Assembly (NCBI GenBank): GCA_963210315.1
Contig: OY723300.1
Span: forward strand, 1,302,001-1,366,000
Length of the DNA stretch: 64,000 bases
Origin: Rhynchopus euleeides
Lineage: Eukaryota; Euglenozoa; Diplonemea; Diplonemida; Diplonemidae
Direction: 5' to 3'
A model generated the notes under the pieces. It was given only the letters and a program-made list of their open reading frames with translations, did not search any database and was not told where the DNA came from. This document shows, one piece after another, positions 1 through 9,612 of this stretch. The position numbers and the translations under genes are program-made. Position 1 is the first letter of the stretch. The number at the start of each line of letters is the position of its first letter.

Positions 1-560
1 TTTTTTCCAGCAAAAAATGGTACCCAATTTCCCTCCTCCCCAGTGTGGGGCCCTTGGTCTTGTACCAAATGGGTTCCTTCCACGGTTCCTCCCGCTCGCG
101 CCATCCTCGGGTGCTGGAGGAAACCCCCAAAAAAACGGCTTTCGGGACCGTTATTCCGACGATACCCCCCGATATGTCAGCTGAAACAGCCCAAGGACTT
201 GCTGCGGTTACTAGCCGGGCACACATTACATGGTCCACAGGGGGGTCTGGGGGGCAGAGCCCCCCAGCCGCCGGAGGCCACGGTAGTGAACATCTGTTCA
301 GTGTGGGCGTACAGATTCTGTGTGAGTTGGCTGCGTCCTCCTGAGGCTACCGGAGCTGTTGGATTCCTGACCTGATGGGAATCGAAGGACTTGGGTACGA
401 GATATCCGCCACAGGGGGGTCTGGGGGGCGGAGCCCCCCAGCCGCCGGAGGCCACGGTAGTGAACGTCTGGCTCTTGGCTGGAAAAAAAGCCAGATTTTG
501 GCTGGAAAAAAACCGGTTTTTTGCTGGAAAAAAAACCTGGTTTTGGCTGGAAAAAAACCG
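1..560 (+). repeat. Foldback repeat R1, copy a
   Basis: First of five copies of a dispersed family. It holds two G-rich hairpin cores, near 236-300 and 411-470, in which GGGGGG and CCCCCC arms flank GCAGAG or GCGGAG, each followed by a GCCGCCGGAGGCCACGGTAG block. Between and after them is a shared stretch with GGGAATCGAAGGACTTGGG. The edges are A/T-rich: TTTTTTCCAGC at the window start pairs with several GCTGGAAAAAA copies at 478-560, so the unit can fold back on itself. The left end lies outside the window. It has no credible coding capacity. Confidence 0.75.
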
Positions 561-1047
561 GAAAAAGGGCGGATGCCAAAAAGACTCATCCTCATCCCCC
601 ACTAGAAATACACCTGCCTCCCTGTGGTTAAAAAAAAATCTCAAAATCCCAAAAATCCCAAATAAAACTTCGTCCACCCCACACGGGATCTGTGGACGAT
701 AGCGAACGGCCTGGCGGCACGCAATAATAAAAAATGCCCCAACAGTGGTGCCCCTGATTTACCCCTTTTTCACTACGCACAAACTACGCAATCTGGGGGG
801 GGGGTCTCGCTTTTTGGTCCCCCCCCAGTTTTTTTTGGTCCCCCTTTCTGTGTGGCTACTGAGACAGGACTGGAGGCACTGCGCTGACCGAGCAAAAAAT
901 TATTGCCAGAACTCACTATACACCGTACGAAAGAACGCACGACATGTGGGGCGGGACTCCAGAAACACCTGGGCAAGGTTGCCCCATGCCCAGAAACACC
1001 TGAGAAGGAAGTGAGTTCCAGGAGCCGCGTAGAACACCCTCGAGATT

Positions 1048-1365
1048 GTGAATGATGATACGATCACAGCCTTCAGGGCGCTGCGAGGTGCCACCCTGAA
1101 GGTGGCCCTTGACATCAAGGAGAGCGTCGGCCGAGGGGTCGACGAAAAGCTGAAGAAGGCGCTACTGGCACTGGATCCCGCGGGGTATACGGAGGTCACC
1201 GCCACACAGGCAACCTCCGCTGACAACGTCCAGGAGACGTTATCCGAGGGGATCACAACGGCACTAGAGATCTGTGTCACGGGATCCAGGCGCCCACTCT
1301 CCCTCGACGGTCTGGGGATTGTTGTTGGGTATGGTGTCGTTTCCTGCAGCTGCAAAAAAGCGTAG
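1048..1365 (+). pseudogene. Short ORF of unknown function inside the element
   Basis: A 105-codon frame with helical, charged composition over its first 70 residues (for example VALDIKESVGRGVDEKLKKA) and even G/C-ending codons, unlike the surrounding spacer. No family is recognised. It ends shortly before a duplicated block and lies within the 747-1737 repeat, so it is best read as a fragment of a gene carried by the element. The start is uncertain. Confidence 0.3.
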
Positions 1366-1385
1366 CAACTGTGCTTCCTTCTTCC

Positions 1386-1482
1386 TTAATGATGCGTTGA
1401 CGCTTCCACCCGGAGGAGCTGAAGCAGGCACCGCTTAATGATGCGTTGATGCTTCCACCCGACGAGCTGAAGCAGGCACCGC
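1386..1482 (+). repeat. Two-copy tandem repeat, about 48 bp
   Basis: CTTAATGATGCGTTGA..GCTTCCACCC.. followed by GAGCTGAAGCAGGCACCG occurs twice back to back with a few differences. The second copy runs into a 65-codon Ala/Pro/Lys-rich frame (1446-1643). The duplication breaks continuity between this frame and the one at 1048-1365. Confidence 0.7.
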
Positions 1483-1861
1483 GCCAAAGGGCACCCCCAA
1501 AGAGACCTGCAAAGACTGCGTCGAAACCCGCACCGAAGGCTGCCAGCGCTGCAGCACCTGAAGAACCTGCAGCACCTGAAGCGCCTGCACCCTCACTGAC
1601 CCCGGAACAGCAAGAACTCCTTGAGTTTGGGGTCCCGGCATAGAGACAGAGAATGGCTGAGTAAATCAAAAAATGAGACCCCCCCCCCCCCTTTTCACTA
1701 CGCACAAACTACGCAATATGGGGTCGTCAGGGGCACCAAACAGCAAAACTGTATAGCAATGTCAAAGTATCGCTCTGGACGCATGGCACAAACAAGAACC
1801 AAAAAAAATGAAACACGAAAAAAAATGAACATCGAAGCAGAAAGCCAAATTAGCAGAATCT

Positions 1862-1925
1862 AGTGCAGCCCCTCCCGCTTCCCCTCCCTCCCTCCCTCCC
1901 TCCCTCGTCCCCCATACCTCCCCAC
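1862..1925 (+). promoter_or_regulatory. Pyrimidine tract upstream of the helicase gene
   Basis: A run of CCCT units (about 1877-1905) begins a pyrimidine-rich stretch that continues with interruptions to about 2150. If mRNAs here are made by spliced-leader trans-splicing, this is the kind of sequence that would direct processing before the gene at 2358. Several AG dinucleotides between 2300 and 2345 could be acceptors. This is inference from base composition only. Confidence 0.3.
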
Positions 1926-2357
1926 ACACGTGACACTGCCACAACAGGGCACGCACTGCCCAATCGGTGTTTTGAGTCATGCCAACGAGAGTGTTAGAAT
2001 GCGAACACCGAACCACCCACCCCAGGGCACACAAGACACTCCCATCCCCCCCCCTTCCCCAATACACACACGGGCCGTGCCCCACTCTAAAGACCCCCCC
2101 CCCCCTCCCGTTATCCCTGCCCCCCACCCCCACTAACCCAACCACACCTCACTGGGTGTGAGGCGGTGCTCTCCTCCACCCAGCACCGGGCACCTCCTGC
2201 ATCTCTTGCTGACTGCGGCACAGGAAGCAAACCGGTCTGTGTGGGTATACACTAAAAGGGGGCTAAACCTTAGTTCCTCAAGACTCAACGCGCGTGGCGT
2301 GTGTGTTGCAGCTCCTGTGGTAGGTGTGCGAGGCGCAGTGCACCCCCCAACTCCAAG

Positions 2358-5300
2358 ATGGCCTCCACGTCGCTGGGATGGCGGAAGAGGGGTGCCGTCT
2401 GGGCGCCACCCGAAGACATCCCGCAGGAGGAGGGTGCTGGGGTGGGGGAGGACACGCAGGTGGTGCAGTCCAACGCGGCGGGCCTGAAGGGGCGCGGGAG
2501 GGAGATCGTGTGGGTGCACGAGATGTCCCTGCAGGCGGGGCTGCGGCTTGTCCCCTACACGCCTGAGCTGCGCCGGGATGTGGGGAAGGACAGGGGCTCC
2601 GAGATGTCCCCGCACTGCTTCCGGCTGCTCATGGGGAACAACTCGAAGGTTGAGAACGCGCTCCGCGAGAAGAGGGGCGTGAAGGTTCCATACCTCACAC
2701 AGTGCAAATACCTCACACGCATGCGGACCGGGGAGTCCTTTGAGATTGAAGGGCCGGCTCTCTCGGGAAAGACGACAACACTCCTCCTCAGCGTGATATG
2801 GTGCGCCATGAACAACCCGAAGGGGATCATCTTCGTCATCACACCCACCCTCGCCGCGGCGGAGGATGCGATTGACTTCATTAAGGAGGTGGGCGCCTCT
2901 GTTGCGTCGAAGGTTGCGCTTTGCAACTCGAGGCCCCTCGCGAAGGGGATTCAGATTTCAATCGGTACGGGCTCCTTCGTCAGCGCAACCTGCAAGGGCG
3001 CCCGCTACCACGACCGCATCTCCATGATCTGCGCCGACAACGGCCTCCTCAACGCCAAGCCCACAGAGGAGCTGCTCCGCTCCCTCCCCGAGTCGGTCCA
3101 GCGTCTCGATGTGCAGGCGTCGAACCCTTCGCCGGATGTCACTTTCTGTTATTCTGAGCTTCCGAAGGAGGACAAGGCTGCGCGGCTCAAAACTATTGTG
3201 CAGGAGCTGACTGACAGGGGCGAGCGTGTCGCAGTCTACCCTGGGATCTTCACAGATGAGGTGCGCGACGCCCTCGTCGGGATCGGCGAGTTCGGCGAGG
3301 TGGAGGAGGGGGGCACGCTGCCGGAGAGGTGCACCGCCCTGGAGACCTGGGCACGCGCGGAGTCCCATATCCTCATTGCCTCCGACGCGACGCCGAAGGT
3401 GCCCCTCCCGGTCACCACATCCATCTTCTACGGCCCTGCGGAGAATGCGAAGGATCACAGAGCCCGCTGCTGCAGGATGCAGAAGGGGCTCGCCCTGGCC
3501 CTCGCAGGCTATGACAAGGAGGAGGAGGACGCGTCTGATGGGGGGCGTTCCGAGGAGGATGGGGTGAGCGACTCGCAGGGGGATACGCTCTCGCTGGCAG
3601 GGGGGTCTGCTTCGGCATCGCGGACGGCAACGCAGAGCCATGTGTCGGGGGATGACGTAGGTGTGGAGGAGACGGATTCGGAGAGCGAGGGGGAGCAGGG
3701 GCTGACGGAGGAGGGCCTGCTGGCGCAGCACGCCGCGTCGCTGCATGCCGCGTTCACCCCGCTCGCCAAGGGGAAGCTTGAGGCGCTCTCCGCCGCGGTG
3801 AAGGGGGGTGGCGCCGCGAAGTTTGACGACAACTTCGACTACCGCCTGAAGTCAGACACGTGGGCTGGGATGATGCTCAACACAGACCTGCTGAGGGGCA
3901 TGTCGGAGAACAACGTCTCGACCCCCTCCCCGATCCAAGCCAGGGCGATCCCCGCCTTCACCAGCGGCAGCGATGTTGTGCTGCAGGCCGCATCAGGAAC
4001 CGGGAAGACTCTGCTGATGGGGATTTGCATCCTGCAGCGCCTGCAGTTCAGCATCCAGGAGTGCCAGGCGGTGTTCCTGGTGGCGACGCGTGAGCTGGCT
4101 GCGCAGGCCTCGATGATGATCGTCAAGCTGAGCAGGCACCAGCGGACCGACCTCAACGTGGTGGGAGATGCGACGAAGAAGCCCACCCCCCGCATCATCG
4201 TGTCCACCCCTGGTGAGGCGGAGGCAGCTCACATAGAACCTATCCTGCGCTCCGCGGCGTTTGCCACCCTCGCTGTGGATGATGCGGACCTGCTGATGAC
4301 GCAGGACTCGCCTGCGGTGGGCTTCCTCAAAATCGCACAGGAGGCGAAGGCAGGCTCGGAGAGCCGCGCACAGTTCATCACGGGGTCAACCTTCTGGTCG
4401 GATGACTTGCTCAGCTTCGTGACGCAGTCTGCAGATGACAATGTGAAGGTAATCCGGTGTGACCCGACAAAGCTGCTGCCACCCCTTATGAAACACTTCA
4501 CGCATAAGGCTTTTGTGAAGGAAATCGCGCTGACGAAGGTTCTGAAGGCGATCAACGGGCCGACCATAATTTTCTGCGAGGATGACGATTCCTGCGATGC
4601 GGCTCACTCCGGGATGGAGAAGGTCCGCCACCTCCTCTACCTGAAGAAGTGGGACAAGGAGAAGAAGCAGGAGGTGATGAAGCAGTTCGGCCCCACAAAA
4701 TACCTCGTCACGGATGACCTCACGCTGTCCCGCGGGTTCGACTTCCCGGATATGAAGGCGGTTGTCAACTTCGATGTCCCGCAGAACCTGACGGACTACA
4801 TCATGCAGGCGGGGCGGGCCGCGCGCTTCGGCAAATGCGGTGCGGTCGTCACCCTCATCGATGCCCTGGACCTCGTCCACATGAAGAAGGAGGTCACCGC
4901 AGAGGACCTCAAGCAGAAGGCTGCCGACAGGAAGTCCGAATGGGAGTGGGTCTCCGAGGCATTCGCGCCCTACGAAGTGCCCCGCGGGGAACGCATCACC
5001 TCCATCAAGCGCGAGCCGCGGGAGCGGAACGCCGCATTCGAATCCCTGACGGAGTTTGGGCTGACCCCGGTGCTCGCGCGGTACGTCATGCGCCTCGCGC
5101 ATGATGCCGCGCCTATCCAGATGCTCAGAGAAGCCATTAGCCAGCAAGCCGCCATGACACGCCCTGAGGTGGGTGCCCTCGTCGAAGCGATGAAGAACGG
5201 CTGGCTCCTGAAGAAGGGCCTGGAGAACGAGGCGTGGGATGCCCTGACGAAGGGGGTGCAGACGCTCTGCTCCCCGGTTTCCGCCGCGTTTGACGTCGCG

Positions 5301-5795
5301 AAGGGTGCCAAGCGGAGCACGAAGAAGCTGTGCATCATCACGATTGACAAGCGCATCGCGGCCTCGAAGAAGGAGAGCATGACAAAGTGGTGTGCGCTGC
5401 GGAGGAAGCAGAGGGAGCACATCCGCGTCCTGTGGGGCCTGTGGAAGTCCTTCATGGAGATGCAGTGGGACTTTGCGAGCGCAGGCCTGACGGGGCTCCG
5501 GCCCAAGAAAAAGCGCTTTGGCGGGAAGTCGAAGTGCGACGCCAAGAAGCTGAAGAAGCAGGAGGCCAAGGACATGGAGTCCCGGTTCCAGGACCTTTTC
5601 TCTGCGGTGCCCAGCGCAGCGTCGTCTGCGAAGAAGGCTACGGTTGCAGTCGTGGAGCACACAGGGCGGAACAGGGTTCTGCGGATCTCCGATACAACAC
5701 CTCCCGCTCCGCCAGGGGGCAAGGGAGGGAAGTCGGATGGGAAGGGCGCGAAGGGGGGGAAGGGTGGGAAGGGTGGGAAGAATCCCGGTATGTAG
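2358..5795 (+). CDS. Divergent protein with two DEAD-box helicase cores
   Basis: 1145 residues from the first ATG; the frame is open further upstream but only to a GTG. Two superfamily-2 RNA-helicase-like cores are visible. Core 1 has a P-loop GPALSGKTTT (132-141), CADN where DEAD is expected (225-228), ASN in place of SAT, and a motif-VI-like HRARCCRMQKG (from 367). Core 2 is closer to eIF4A-type enzymes: Q motif PSPIQARAIPA (Gln527), SGTGKT (Lys550), DDAD (641-644), GST for SAT (676-678), and QAGRAARFG (817-825). An acidic linker separates the cores. The tail is Lys-rich and ends in GGK repeats, suggesting RNA contact. Both motif-II Glu residues are replaced (Asp in core 2), so activity is uncertain. 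Function is inferred as RNP remodelling or scaffolding. Confidence 0.85.
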   Translation: MASTSLGWRKRGAVWAPPEDIPQEEGAGVGEDTQVVQSNAAGLKGRGREIVWVHEMSLQAGLRLVPYTPELRRDVGKDRGSEMSPHCFRLLMGNNSKVENALREKRGVKVPYLTQCKYLTRMRTGESFEIEGPALSGKTTTLLLSVIWCAMNNPKGIIFVITPTLAAAEDAIDFIKEVGASVASKVALCNSRPLAKGIQISIGTGSFVSATCKGARYHDRISMICADNGLLNAKPTEELLRSLPESVQRLDVQASNPSPDVTFCYSELPKEDKAARLKTIVQELTDRGERVAVYPGIFTDEVRDALVGIGEFGEVEEGGTLPERCTALETWARAESHILIASDATPKVPLPVTTSIFYGPAENAKDHRARCCRMQKGLALALAGYDKEEEDASDGGRSEEDGVSDSQGDTLSLAGGSASASRTATQSHVSGDDVGVEETDSESEGEQGLTEEGLLAQHAASLHAAFTPLAKGKLEALSAAVKGGGAAKFDDNFDYRLKSDTWAGMMLNTDLLRGMSENNVSTPSPIQARAIPAFTSGSDVVLQAASGTGKTLLMGICILQRLQFSIQECQAVFLVATRELAAQASMMIVKLSRHQRTDLNVVGDATKKPTPRIIVSTPGEAEAAHIEPILRSAAFATLAVDDADLLMTQDSPAVGFLKIAQEAKAGSESRAQFITGSTFWSDDLLSFVTQSADDNVKVIRCDPTKLLPPLMKHFTHKAFVKEIALTKVLKAINGPTIIFCEDDDSCDAAHSGMEKVRHLLYLKKWDKEKKQEVMKQFGPTKYLVTDDLTLSRGFDFPDMKAVVNFDVPQNLTDYIMQAGRAARFGKCGAVVTLIDALDLVHMKKEVTAEDLKQKAADRKSEWEWVSEAFAPYEVPRGERITSIKREPRERNAAFESLTEFGLTPVLARYVMRLAHDAAPIQMLREAISQQAAMTRPEVGALVEAMKNGWLLKKGLENEAWDALTKGVQTLCSPVSAAFDVAKGAKRSTKKLCIITIDKRIAASKKESMTKWCALRRKQREHIRVLWGLWKSFMEMQWDFASAGLTGLRPKKKRFGGKSKCDAKKLKKQEAKDMESRFQDLFSAVPSAASSAKKATVAVVEHTGRNRVLRISDTTPPAPPGGKGGKSDGKGAKGGKGGKGGKNPGM

Positions 5796-6128
5796 TGCCG
5801 CACACCGCGTTGCAGCGCCGCCTCCCGTTTTTTACCACAACAGGGAACCTGTCAGTGTCAAAAAGATAGTAGGCAGCGCTTGGGCAACAACTTCAACCTC
5901 CTCATCAGGCTGCGGAGTTGCTTTTGTTTTGCCCGGATTTGGCGCACAAACAACAGCCTTATCTTTTTTTGAATCCGATTTACAGGGTGGAAAGGTAGGG
6001 GGGGGGGGGTCCGGGGGCAAAGGCAGGCACACAGCAGAAACAAGCAAAATATCATGGCTTCTTGCATGGCACCCGGCCCACCCCCTGTGTTGTGTGAACA
6101 TCGTTTTTCACCTCCCCCCCCCATCACA
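5796..6128. other. Spacer after the helicase gene
   Basis: It holds a G run near 5999-6010 and a pyrimidine stretch (6098-6120) just before the next small ORF. A minus-strand frame here (5832-6101) has somewhat protein-like composition (KTKATPQPDEEVEVVAQ) but no recognised homology, and it is not called as a gene. Confidence 0.4.
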
Positions 6129-6326
6129 ATGACCCATTCCAAACACCCAACAGCGCGTGCCCGGCCACTCCCGCGAGTGTTCTGCGAAGACGACCCGAGG
6201 GGTATCGCCCAAGGGGGGGTGTCCGTCGACGAGCTGACATACCAAATGAACCACCCGAACCGCAAAGGTGGCAAGAAAGGAAAGGGTGGCAAAGGTGGCA
6301 AGAAGGGAGGCAGCAGGGGGCGGTGA
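6129..6326 (+). CDS. Small basic Lys/Gly-rich protein
   Basis: 65 residues from ATG 6129, which directly follows a pyrimidine stretch. The N-terminal half (EDDPRGIAQGGVSVDELTYQ) has mixed composition and the C-terminal half is GGKKGKGGKGGKKGG-type. The tail resembles the GGK-rich end of the helicase 0.3 kb upstream, so it may be a paralogous RNA-binding tail, a small independent protein, or a fragment of a duplicated helicase 3' end. The ORF is short and no family is recognised. Confidence 0.35.
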   Translation: MTHSKHPTARARPLPRVFCEDDPRGIAQGGVSVDELTYQMNHPNRKGGKKGKGGKGGKKGGSRGR

Positions 6327-6999
6327 ATGCTGCTGAAGGGGGGGGGCGGAAATATAACTGCAGAAAACGGCAATGAAAAAAATGCGCAAACCCGACGGGG
6401 GGGGGGTGTGGGGGGATGGGGAGGGGGGGGGTCAGGAAGTGGTGGTTTCTTTAGTCAAAGCACTTGGTAGGGAACACTGTTGACTGATGAGGTAGATGGG
6501 GGGGGGTGGGGGCGTGGGGAAAAACAAAACAGACAGAATCTGACCCCTGCTGCCGGCATCGAGGTTGAGGGGATGCTAGCCTGCTCTCAACTCTGCCAAC
6601 AGGACAGCAAGCGGTGCGCCGGGAGGGGTGGGGGTGGGGTGGGGTGTGGCGCCAACTACACGCCCCCACCCACCCCACCCTACCCTACCCTACCCCCCCG
6701 CCAAGCCGTGGGTTGCTCCGCGTTCCTTCCTCCTTCCGAGAGAGCGCCCATGCATTTTTTTCTTGACTTGGCTACGAATTGGCATTGTTGCTTTGATACC
6801 GCGGGGTGGGTGTTGCGGGTGGTCCCCCCCCTCCCCCCCTCCCCACCCCTTTCCCGGCACCTCTCCTCTATATCGATTGTCTCTCTCGATCTCTCTCTCT
6901 CGCATGAGTGAGACTCAAAAAAAACGTTTTCTTCATCGGGTAGACGATGAATTCCCCCCCCCCCCCTCCGTTTTCCTGCCCCTCTCAGGCATGTCGCTA
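6327..6999. other. Low-complexity spacer
   Basis: G-rich and C-rich microsatellite-like sequence, including CCCTA units (6672-6697). A CT-rich run (6850-6900) ends at ATG 6904, opening a 46-codon frame (MSETQKKRFLHRVDDEF...) that runs into the GTCGAC repeat block. This could be the 5' end of a gene cut off by repeats, but it is too short to call. Confidence 0.4.
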
Positions 7000-7270
7000 A
7001 GCGTCGACCGTCGACCCAGTGATTTTGGGTTTCCCCCCCCATAAAAAAGCGTCGACCCAGCGTCGACCCAGTGGACTGGGTTGACGCTTGGTCGAGGCTT
7101 GGAGCGTCGACCTAGTGGAACTGGGTTGCCATTCAAGCCTGGACCAAGCGTCAACCCATTTATTACACTGGGTCGACGCTAACCTAGCGTTGGCCCGGTT
7201 ACACTGGGTCGACGCTCACCAAGCGTCGACCAAGCGTCAACCCACTTTCACTGGGTCGACGTCGAAGAGA
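6994..7270. repeat. GCGTCGACCCAGTG palindromic repeat block
   Basis: Eight or more imperfect copies of GCGTCGACCCAGTG and its inverse CACTGGGTCGACGC, with variants GCGTCAACCCA and GCGTCGACCTAG, alternate in orientation. A lone GCGTCAACCCACC near 7804 lies beyond the adjoining foldback copy, suggesting that copy inserted into this element. The pattern looks like subterminal repeats of an inverted-repeat transposon, but its ends could not be fixed. Confidence 0.6.
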
Positions 7271-7282
7271 GTATGGTTTTGC

Positions 7283-7780
7283 AGGAACAGATGCTCACTA
7301 CCGTGGCCTCCGGCGGCTGGGGGGCTCCGCCCCCCAGACCCCCCTGTGGCGTATGTCTCGTACTCAAGTCATTCGATTCCCATCAGGTCAGGGAATCCAC
7401 CCACTCCAGTAGCCTCAGGAGGACGCAGCCAACTCACACAGAATCTGTACGCCCACAATGAACAGATGCTCACTACCGTGGCCTCCGGCGGATGGGGGGC
7501 TCTGCCCCCCAGACCCCCCATCTCGCGTGCCCGTCTAGTAACCAAGTCCTTGCGCTTTGACGGCCGTGACATATCAGGGGGCAGCGTCGAAATCATGGTC
7601 CCGAAAGCCATTTTTTGGTTTCCTCCGGCACCCGACGGCGCGAGCGGGAGAGGAACCACGGAAGGAACCCAGCGCCTCACACCGTGCCCACCTAGTGGTC
7701 CACCGATGGGAAAATTCAAAATTTGGCAACACGAGCGCGCGCGAAGCGCGCGCGAGAAAAATTGACCCCTAGTGTTTTCC
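7283..7780 (-). repeat. Foldback repeat R1, copy b
   Basis: Inverted copy of the family at 1-560. The cores at 7296-7350 and 7470-7530 read CTCCGCCCCCCAGACCCCCC, and the shared segment with TTCGATTCCCATCAGGTCAG lies between them. The distal part (7600-7670) matches positions 60-170 of the window in reverse (CTCCGGCACCCGACGGCGCG...). A GCGCGCGAAGCGCGCGC hairpin sits at 7735-7755. Confidence 0.75.
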
Positions 7781-7982
7781 CCCCTGATCCCCCCCCAAAA
7801 CAGGAGCGTCAACCCACCAAATCTCCAAAATCGAAAAGTTAGCGACAGGCCTGTGCCCCTCTCTTGGTGACCAAGGCGCGGTCTCTGCTGAGTGAAGTTG
7901 ATCGCCCTTACTAGTAACAATGCGGGTCAGCCGCACACAAAATATTACCTCACACACTGCTCGTACAACTCTCGCTTTATGT

Positions 7983-8360
7983 TTTACTGGGGGGGGGGGC
8001 AAATACAAGCATACATGCTAATACAAGCATACATGCGAATACAAGCATATTATGAAAATCCGGATTTAAATAAAATTTTCAGGCTAATAGAAGCATATAT
8101 GCTTCTATTAGCCTGGTAGAAAATATTGGGTATTTTTGGGGTTTTTGGGGGGTTTTCCACCACAAAAATATAAATTTTTCTACCAGGCTAATACAAGCAT
8201 GTATGCTTGTATTAGCCTGGTCAACAAAAATTGGGTTTTTAGTATGCTTGTATTCGCAGTATAATCATTTATAATTTTTCCAGAAAGCCCCGCATTATGC
8301 GAGCTGGCACGCTTAATACAAGCATATATGCTTGTATTTGCCCCCCCCCCAGTAAACAAA
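7983..8360. mobile_element. MITE with AATACAAGCAT terminal and internal repeats
   Basis: Ends are inverted: TTTACTGG plus a G run plus CAAATACAAGCATA on the left, the reverse complement on the right (8326-8360). The interior is A/T-rich and carries further palindromes such as AAGCATATATGCTT (8092-8105 and 8322-8335) and AGCATGTATGCTTGTATTAG (around 8200). It has no coding capacity. A compact, palindrome-filled element of under 400 bp in GC-rich DNA fits a non-autonomous transposon. The family is unknown. Confidence 0.7.
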
Positions 8361-9037
8361 ACTGGATGGTTTTTTTTGAATTCTCTTTTTTGCGTTATCT
8401 TCCTTTGATCTTTTTTTTTCATGAAAGCCTCTATACGCACACACCGCACACGCCCTGCTCTGTAAAGCCTTGGAGAGGAAAAGAGATGGCCTTTTCACCA
8501 CAGGGCGAGGGTGCGTGTGCCATAGCCGTTTCGCGCAGGTCGATCCAACGTAGCAAAACGATCTAGGTAGGAGTGGGGGGTGGGGGGTGGGATGGGCGGC
8601 GGTAGGGTGATGGAGGCGTGGCTTGCCTTTCCCTAATGGCTCTGCACTGGCACTTTCCAAAAATACAGTGGCAACCCGGCGGTGGGAGAGGCTTGGAACG
8701 CGGGGGGTGGGGAGAGGAGGGCGTGTGGTTGGAGGTCGGTGATTGTGGCCTTCACCACAAGAATGTTCACGTGTGTGACAGTGGATTGTTGCATCCGAGT
8801 CCGCTCTCAGCGCGGCCTACACTAAGCAAAAATTATTAACGTGGTGTGGGGAGGCAACCAGGTCCCCGCCAAAGCAAACCCAAGCCCGTGCAGGGTGCAG
8901 ACTCGCCAGTTGCTGTGGTGGCTGTTGGGCCAAGGCAGAGAGAGCAAGGAAGGGGGTGCTGCGACTGTGCCACGACAGCCAAACCCTGCAAAAAAAAAAC
9001 TCTTTTTTTTTTTTTGCGCAGAGTCAGTGATTTTCCT
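8361..9037. other. Spacer
   Basis: No gene seen. It contains a GTGTGTGACAGTGGA stretch (8771-8786), resembling sequences at 14915-14940 and 15033-15050, and an AAGCAAAAATTATTAACGTG segment near 8824 similar to GAGCAAAAAATTATTG at 890. These look like fragments of an old dispersed repeat. Confidence 0.35.
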
Positions 9038-9612
9038 CTCCGCTGAAAATCTCAAAAATGCCGGCGAAAAAAAATTTTCCCACTCGGAAAAAATTTTCTC
9101 GGGCGCGCTTCGCGCGCCCGAGACTACGCGGAGATGGCCAGTCGCATACGCCCAAGGACTTGCGAGACAGGCACACGCGACAGGGGGGGTCTGGGGGGCG
9201 GAGCCCCCCAGACCCGCCGGAGGCCACGGTAGTGAACATCCGTCCCGTCGAGGCTACAGATTTTGGGCGTTTTCGCATTCCTGGGGTTGCTGTACGGCTG
9301 GTGGGCCTGGGTTCCACAAGGGGGGTCTGGGGGGCGGAGCCCCGCAGCCGCCGGAGGCCACGGTAGTGAACATCTGTTCTTTGCAGCCACCCTCTGCAGG
9401 TCTTGTCCTGCCAATCTGTAACTGCTTGGTGGGGCTCACAGAGCAGGCCCTCCCATTTTTTCCTGGGCCTGATGTTTTTTCCTCCAGGACCTCTCCCCAG
9501 ACCCCCTGAAAAATTCCCACCAAAAACCCCCGTGGCGAAAAAACTTTTTTCGCCGGACGATTTTTCCAGAGATTTTTTTTTTTGCGAAATTTTATTTTTT
9601 CGCCACGGGGGA
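9038..9612 (+). repeat. Foldback repeat R1, copy c
   Basis: Two GGGGTCTGGGGGGCGGAGCC cores (9180-9240 and 9318-9375) with the GCCGGAGGCCACGGTAGTGA flank. The arms are A/T-rich and inverted: GCCGGCGAAAAAAA (9060-9073) against TTTTTTCGCCGG (9544-9556). A GCGCGCTTCGCGCGC hairpin lies at 9102-9116. The unit is a foldback structure of about 0.57 kb without a credible ORF. Confidence 0.7.

Larger units (their letters stand above)
747..1737. mobile_element. 1-kb inverted-repeat element with internal 26-bp direct repeats
   Basis: Outer ends are inverted copies of GGTGCCCCTGA (747-757 and 1727-1737). Just inside, a 26-bp sequence beginning TTTTCACTACGC occurs twice in direct orientation (767-792 and 1692-1717). 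Inside those lies a second inverted pair, a G run followed by TCTCGC (795-810) against TGAG followed by a C run (1674-1691). So there is either one element with layered ends or one element inserted in another. The interior holds two short ORFs that may be captured or decayed coding sequence, but no transposase was recognised. Confidence 0.55.

Noticed and set aside
4386..5660. Minus-strand frame of 424 codons
   Set aside because: Opposite the second helicase core. Leu/Arg-rich composition results from the GC-rich third positions of the real gene.
5832..6101. Minus-strand ORF with Lys/Pro/Glu-rich composition
   Set aside because: 89 codons, opposite the direction of all genes, no family and no ATG context; composition alone is insufficient.
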